Assembly (NCBI GenBank): GCA_964561455.1
Contig: CAZLPS010000006.1
Coordinates: 35,903 to 99,902, forward strand
Direction: 5' to 3'
Origin: JABDGR01 sp964561455
Lineage (GTDB): Bacteria; Verrucomicrobiota; Verrucomicrobiia; Opitutales; JABDGR01
Length of the DNA stretch: 64,000 nucleotides
Positions 60,781 through 64,000 of the stretch are shown piece by piece. The translations under genes were made by a program, and so were the position numbers. Numbering within the stretch: the stretch's first letter is position 1; each line of letters starts with the position of its first letter. The notes beneath the pieces are model-generated. The model was not told the DNA's origin and made no database searches. It saw nothing but the letters and a program-made list of their open reading frames with translations.

Positions 60781-61782
60781 ATGTCCCTCACCTCCCACCG
60801 CGCCCTCCGCCACCAACCCTGGCTCCAGCGCTTTTGTTACCTCGCCCTCGTCTTTGCGGGTCTCGTTCTGCTCGCGGGCGGTGAAACCACCAGCAACGGG
60901 GCGGGCATGGCCTTCAAAACTTGGCCGCTCTCCAACGGATCCCTTAATCCCGCCAACTGGCTGCACGACACCAAGATGTTCTGCGAGCATAGCCACCGCC
61001 TGCTCGCCGGCACCACCACCATACTCACCCTCATCGCCGCCTTTTGGGTCCACTTCACCGACGCCCGTGCCTGGGTCCGCCGCATCGCTTGGATTCTCGT
61101 CGGCACCATCATTACCCAAGCCATTCTCGGCGGCGCGCGCGTCCTCCTCGACAACTCCGTCACCGGCGCTTCCGACAACGCCATGGCCCAATGCCTCCGC
61201 GTCGCCCATGCCCTCGTCGCCCAAATCACGGTGCTGCTCTGGGTCACGCTCACGATGGCCGTTTCCCGCGCCTGGCTCGTACGTAACGCCGGAGCCAATC
61301 TCATCGCCCCTAAAGTCCGCCGCTGGGGCCACATCACCTGCGCGTTGATTTTCCTGCAAATTTTCATCGGCGCCATCGTTCGTCACGGCGGCTACGCGCT
61401 CGTCATCCCCACCTTCCCAATGTCCACCCTCGATGGCCACCTCCTGCCCGCTGGCTGGAACTGGCCGGTCGCCGTCAATTTCGCCCACCGCGTCGGTGCC
61501 TGCGTGGTGACCATCGCCCTCCTTGGTCTGGCCGCGAGCGTGTATTCCAACCTGGCCGCCCGCCGCCAATTGGGTTCGTTGATGACGCTCATCCTCTTCG
61601 CCGTCTTCCTGCAAATCGGGCTCGGGGCGCAGGTAATATGGGGCTTAAAGGACCCTAATGTTGCCACCGCCCACCTGTTGACCGGGGCCTTTCTGCTTGC
61701 CTCCACGTGGCTATTAACGTTTATTTCCCTTCGGTCAAAGTGGTGGCCGTCGGCCTCGGTGGAACAACCGGGTTTGTCCTGA
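60781..61782 (+). CDS. ctaA: Heme A synthase (CtaA/COX15)
   Basis: 333 residues with about eight transmembrane helices. Heme-ligand histidines lie in CEHSHRLLAG, CLRVAHALVAQ, FAHRVGACVV and ATAHLLTGA, the four conserved CtaA/COX15 positions. It oxidises the C8 methyl of heme O to give heme A for aa3-type terminal oxidases. It starts the ctaA-ctaB-DUF420 cluster; ctaB begins 30 bases downstream. Confidence 0.93.
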   Translation: MSLTSHRALRHQPWLQRFCYLALVFAGLVLLAGGETTSNGAGMAFKTWPLSNGSLNPANWLHDTKMFCEHSHRLLAGTTTILTLIAAFWVHFTDARAWVRRIAWILVGTIITQAILGGARVLLDNSVTGASDNAMAQCLRVAHALVAQITVLLWVTLTMAVSRAWLVRNAGANLIAPKVRRWGHITCALIFLQIFIGAIVRHGGYALVIPTFPMSTLDGHLLPAGWNWPVAVNFAHRVGACVVTIALLGLAASVYSNLAARRQLGSLMTLILFAVFLQIGLGAQVIWGLKDPNVATAHLLTGAFLLASTWLLTFISLRSKWWPSASVEQPGLS

Positions 61783-61812
61783 TTCCACCGCCTGTTAACG
61801 CCGATTTTTCCG

Positions 61813-62730
61813 ATGCACTCCAAGGTTACTGCCGCCACGCTGCCCGCCGCCCATTCGCCGGCGCGGGCGCAGCTGGGTGAATACTGGGAGCTAACCAAGC
61901 CGCGCCTCAGTTTCCTCTCGGTCATTACCGCCATCGTCGGCTATCTCGTCGCCCGGCCCGAGCCCCATTTCGCCATTCTTGCCTGCCTCGTCCTCGGCAC
62001 CACTTGTTCCGCCTTTGGCGCTGGCGTCTTGAACCAGTGGATCGAGCGCGAAATTGACACCCGCATGGCCCGAACGCGCGGCCGCCCGCTGCCCTCCGGC
62101 GCAATTTCCCCCGGCGCGGCGATGGCCTTCGGAATGGCGCTGGCCACCGTCGGCCCGATGGTCTTGTGGTTTGGCGTCAACCATCTGTCCTCCCTGCTCG
62201 CGCTCGCGACACTGGCCAGCTACCTCTTCGTTTACACCCCGCTCAAGCGTCACACCCCATGGTGCACCATCATTGGCTCAATTCCCGGCGCGCTGCCCCC
62301 GCTTATCGGCTCCGCCGCCGCCAATGGCGAAATCAAGCCCCTCGGCTGGATTCTTTTCGGCGTCCTCTTCGCCTGGCAAATTCCCCACTTCTTCGCCCTC
62401 GCGTGGACTTACCGCCGCGACTACGCCCAAGGCGGCTTCCCCATGAGCACCGTCGTTGACCCCACCGGTCGCCGCGCGGCGCGCGACAGCCTCATCTTTA
62501 CCGCCGCGCTTGTCATTTGCAGCCTCCTCCCCGTCGCCCTCGGCCTCGCCAGCATCATTTACGGCCTCGTGGCCCTCGCCATCGGCGCCTGGTTCCTGCA
62601 GCGCGCCTGGAAATTCGCCCGCGCCGACGCCACCACCCGCGACCTCCCAGCCCGGAGACTTTTCCTCGCGAGCCTGGCGTATCTGCCGCTGACGTTGGCG
62701 GCTCTCGTACTGGACCGGCTGCTTGGGTAG
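61813..62730 (+). CDS. ctaB: Protoheme IX farnesyltransferase (heme O synthase)
   Basis: 305 residues, UbiA-type prenyltransferase with about nine membrane helices. The prenyl-diphosphate site appears as NQWIEREIDTRMARTRGRPLPSG, and the second Asp region as YRRDYAQGGFPM. It makes heme O from heme B, feeding CtaA. The stop at 62730 is followed immediately by a heptad array. Confidence 0.95.
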   Translation: MHSKVTAATLPAAHSPARAQLGEYWELTKPRLSFLSVITAIVGYLVARPEPHFAILACLVLGTTCSAFGAGVLNQWIEREIDTRMARTRGRPLPSGAISPGAAMAFGMALATVGPMVLWFGVNHLSSLLALATLASYLFVYTPLKRHTPWCTIIGSIPGALPPLIGSAAANGEIKPLGWILFGVLFAWQIPHFFALAWTYRRDYAQGGFPMSTVVDPTGRRAARDSLIFTAALVICSLLPVALGLASIIYGLVALAIGAWFLQRAWKFARADATTRDLPARRLFLASLAYLPLTLAALVLDRLLG

Positions 62731-62844
62731 GATTTATGATTTAAGAGTTAAGATTTAGGAAGTAAATGCGCTGCAACACGGCGCCCTTTGTCTAAAGTTT
62801 GCTTGGCTCAGATTTCATAAATCTTAAATCATAATTCATAAATG
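62731..62844. repeat. Inverted heptad array containing the DUF420 start codon
   Basis: Left arm 62731-62758: GATTTAT, GATTTAA, GAGTTAA, GATTTAG, beginning at the base after the ctaB stop. Right arm 62817-62844: ATAAATC, TTAAATC, ATAATTC, ATAAATG. The last three bases of the final unit are the ATG of the next gene. Confidence 0.92.
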
Positions 62845-63270
62845 TCTTTTCCTTTTCCCGAAATCAACGCCGCCCTCAACGGCTCCGCGTTCCTGTTGCT
62901 GACGACCGGTTTTATTTTGATCAAGCAGAAGAAAATCGCCGCCCACCGCGCGGTCATGCTCACGGCGTTCACGATCTCTGTCGTTTTCCTCATTAGCTAC
63001 GTCATCGGAAAAATGGTCAATGGCCTGACCATGTTCGACGGACACGGCGTCTGGCGGGCGGTTTACTTTACCATCCTCATCACGCACACGATTCTCGCGA
63101 TCATTATCGTACCCTTGATTCTGCGCACCCTTTATCTCGCCCTGAAAGGCGACTACGTCCGCCACCGCGCCTGGGCCAAATGGACCTTCCCGCTGTGGTA
63201 TTACGTCTCCATCACCGGCGTCCTCGTCTACTTCATGCTCTTTCAGTGGTTCCCGCACCACCAAGCCTGA
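62842..63270 (+). CDS. DUF420 membrane protein (cytochrome oxidase assembly associated)
   Basis: 142 residues with four transmembrane helices. Family pattern: INAALNGSAFLLLTTGFILIKQKKIAAHRAVML and the late ALKGDYVRHRAWAKWTFPLWYYVSITGVLVYFML, with conserved His and Trp. DUF420 (CtaM/YozB-like) proteins are encoded beside heme-copper oxidase genes and support aa3 oxidase maturation in Gram-positives. Its position after ctaB fits that role. Confidence 0.9.
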   Translation: MSFPFPEINAALNGSAFLLLTTGFILIKQKKIAAHRAVMLTAFTISVVFLISYVIGKMVNGLTMFDGHGVWRAVYFTILITHTILAIIIVPLILRTLYLALKGDYVRHRAWAKWTFPLWYYVSITGVLVYFMLFQWFPHHQA

Positions 63271-63277
63271 GGCGGAA

Positions 63278-63369
63278 GTTTCTGGTTCTTAGTTTCTAGT
63301 TTATAGTTTGAGACCATTCGCCCTGGAATCGTTGGGTGTTCAACTAAGAACTAGGCACTAGAAACTAGA
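63278..63369. repeat. Inverted heptad array between DUF420 and rfaE2
   Basis: Left arm 63278-63312: GTTTCTG, GTTCTTA, GTTTCTA, GTTTATA, GTTTGAG. Right arm 63342-63369: AACTAAG, AACTAGG, CACTAGA, AACTAGA. The arms are complementary and fill nearly the whole space between two converging genes, so they could form a bidirectional terminator. Confidence 0.9.
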
Positions 63370-63373
63370 ACAC

Positions 63374-63859
63374 TTATTTTTGCTTCATCTTCTCAATCAG
63401 TCCCGTCGTACTATGCCCCGGCAAAAACGGCATAAACTCAATCTTCGCCCCGACATCCTCCAGCGCCGCCCTTTCGCCCGGATCCAGTTTCTCCAGTGTG
63501 TAATCGCCCGCCTTCACGTATACATCCGGCCGAATGGCCCGAATTTCCTTGTCCAGCCGCAGAGTATCAAAGCCGAAAATCGTATCCACATAGTCGAGTT
63601 TGCCCAGAGCCCTCGCCCGCACCGGGGCCGTCTGCACGGGCCGCGTCGGCCCCTTCAACGCCCGCACGCTGTTGTCGCCATTGAGCGCAATAAACAGCGC
63701 CCCGCCTTTCTTTGCCGCCGCCTGCAAATAATGCAAATGCCCCGGATGCAGCAAATCAAACACCCCGTTCGTCAACACCACGGTGGTCCCCGCCGCCCGC
63801 AACTGTTCGCGCCGGGCAACAGCCTCGCTTAAAGTGCGTAATTTGGAAGAAGGCATCAT
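63374..63859 (-). CDS. rfaE2: D-glycero-beta-D-manno-heptose 1-phosphate adenylyltransferase
   Basis: 161 residues. Cytidylyltransferase-like fold with VLTNGVFDLLHPGHLHYLQAA (HxGH), GDNSVRALKGPTRPV and the end PFLPGHSTTGLIEKM. It corresponds to the C-terminal half of HldE and makes ADP-heptose for lipopolysaccharide. Two ATGs (63859, 63856) and a third at 63871 are possible starts. An LPS outer membrane is therefore likely. Confidence 0.9.
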   Translation of the reverse strand: MMPSSKLRTLSEAVARREQLRAAGTTVVLTNGVFDLLHPGHLHYLQAAAKKGGALFIALNGDNSVRALKGPTRPVQTAPVRARALGKLDYVDTIFGFDTLRLDKEIRAIRPDVYVKAGDYTLEKLDPGERAALEDVGAKIEFMPFLPGHSTTGLIEKMKQK

Positions 63860-63872
63860 TAAAGAATACATC

Positions 63873-64000
<128 letters not shown>

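Overview
The window reads as a GC-rich draft chromosome segment from a Verrucomicrobiota bacterium, probably Pedosphaera/Limisphaera-like. The evidence is a PEP-CTERM protein with autotransporter-type beta-strand repeats, ECF sigma factors carrying large membrane and extracytoplasmic extensions, TAT-exported glycoside hydrolases, NHL-repeat secreted proteins, menaquinone genes and a heme-A/cytochrome-oxidase assembly cluster. A 10-N scaffold gap with poor flanking sequence lies at 18783-18792. Species identity is inference.

Layout. 1-1640: the 5' end of a urease operon on the minus strand (ureD, then a fused gamma-beta subunit gene) running off the left edge. 2004-6109: aldo/keto reductase, cupin, a polytopic membrane sigma factor and a TPR protein. 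6201-9424: an exported GH29-GH28 glycosidase operon. 9546-10917: an NTase-type toxin-antitoxin-like pair between 37-bp direct repeats. 11133-20310: PEP-CTERM protein, tRNA-Ser, a TMTC-like membrane protein, an EEP hydrolase and an ECF sigma/anti-sigma operon. 20695-28064: a CHAD protein and a five-gene operon with four tandem NHL propeller paralogues. 28346-37769: an NtrC-type regulator, a PstS-like protein, tRNA-Gly with a duplicated 3' end, a glycosyltransferase, a hydrolase and proS. 37800-41551: an accessory stretch with hypothetical genes, an interrupted gene and a RES/Xre toxin-antitoxin pair. 41819-45108: a GH65-like protein and an SGNH esterase. 45302-49346: a sigma factor fused to a serpin, and a sigma-54 activator. 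49412-55923: menE-menC, a phosphoesterase, a GT4 glycosyltransferase and a third transmembrane sigma factor. 56095-63859: miaA, tgt, a DUF433/DUF5615 module inside a duplicated gluQ 3' end, gluQ, ctaA-ctaB-DUF420 and rfaE2.

Three themes stand out. First, three one-piece transmembrane sigma factors share an N-terminal ECF module and a post-sigma4 linker but carry different outer parts: a polytopic Gly/Ile-rich membrane domain, a serpin, and a helical LTxxQ-like domain. The sigma-serpin fusion is the strongest candidate for an undescribed signalling system. Second, many intergenic regions carry degenerate short tandem arrays, usually period 7 and sometimes 8 or 9. They are often arranged as two inverted arms abutting the neighbouring genes, and in places they form the ends of genes. 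Third, three small cargo units (an NTase pair, an NHL gene and a DUF433/DUF5615 pair) are each flanked by a duplicated sequence, in two cases the 3' end of a tRNA or gene. None has an integrase of its own.

Start codons were often moved inward when the upstream in-frame extension is encoded by one of these arrays or lies before the natural signal peptide.
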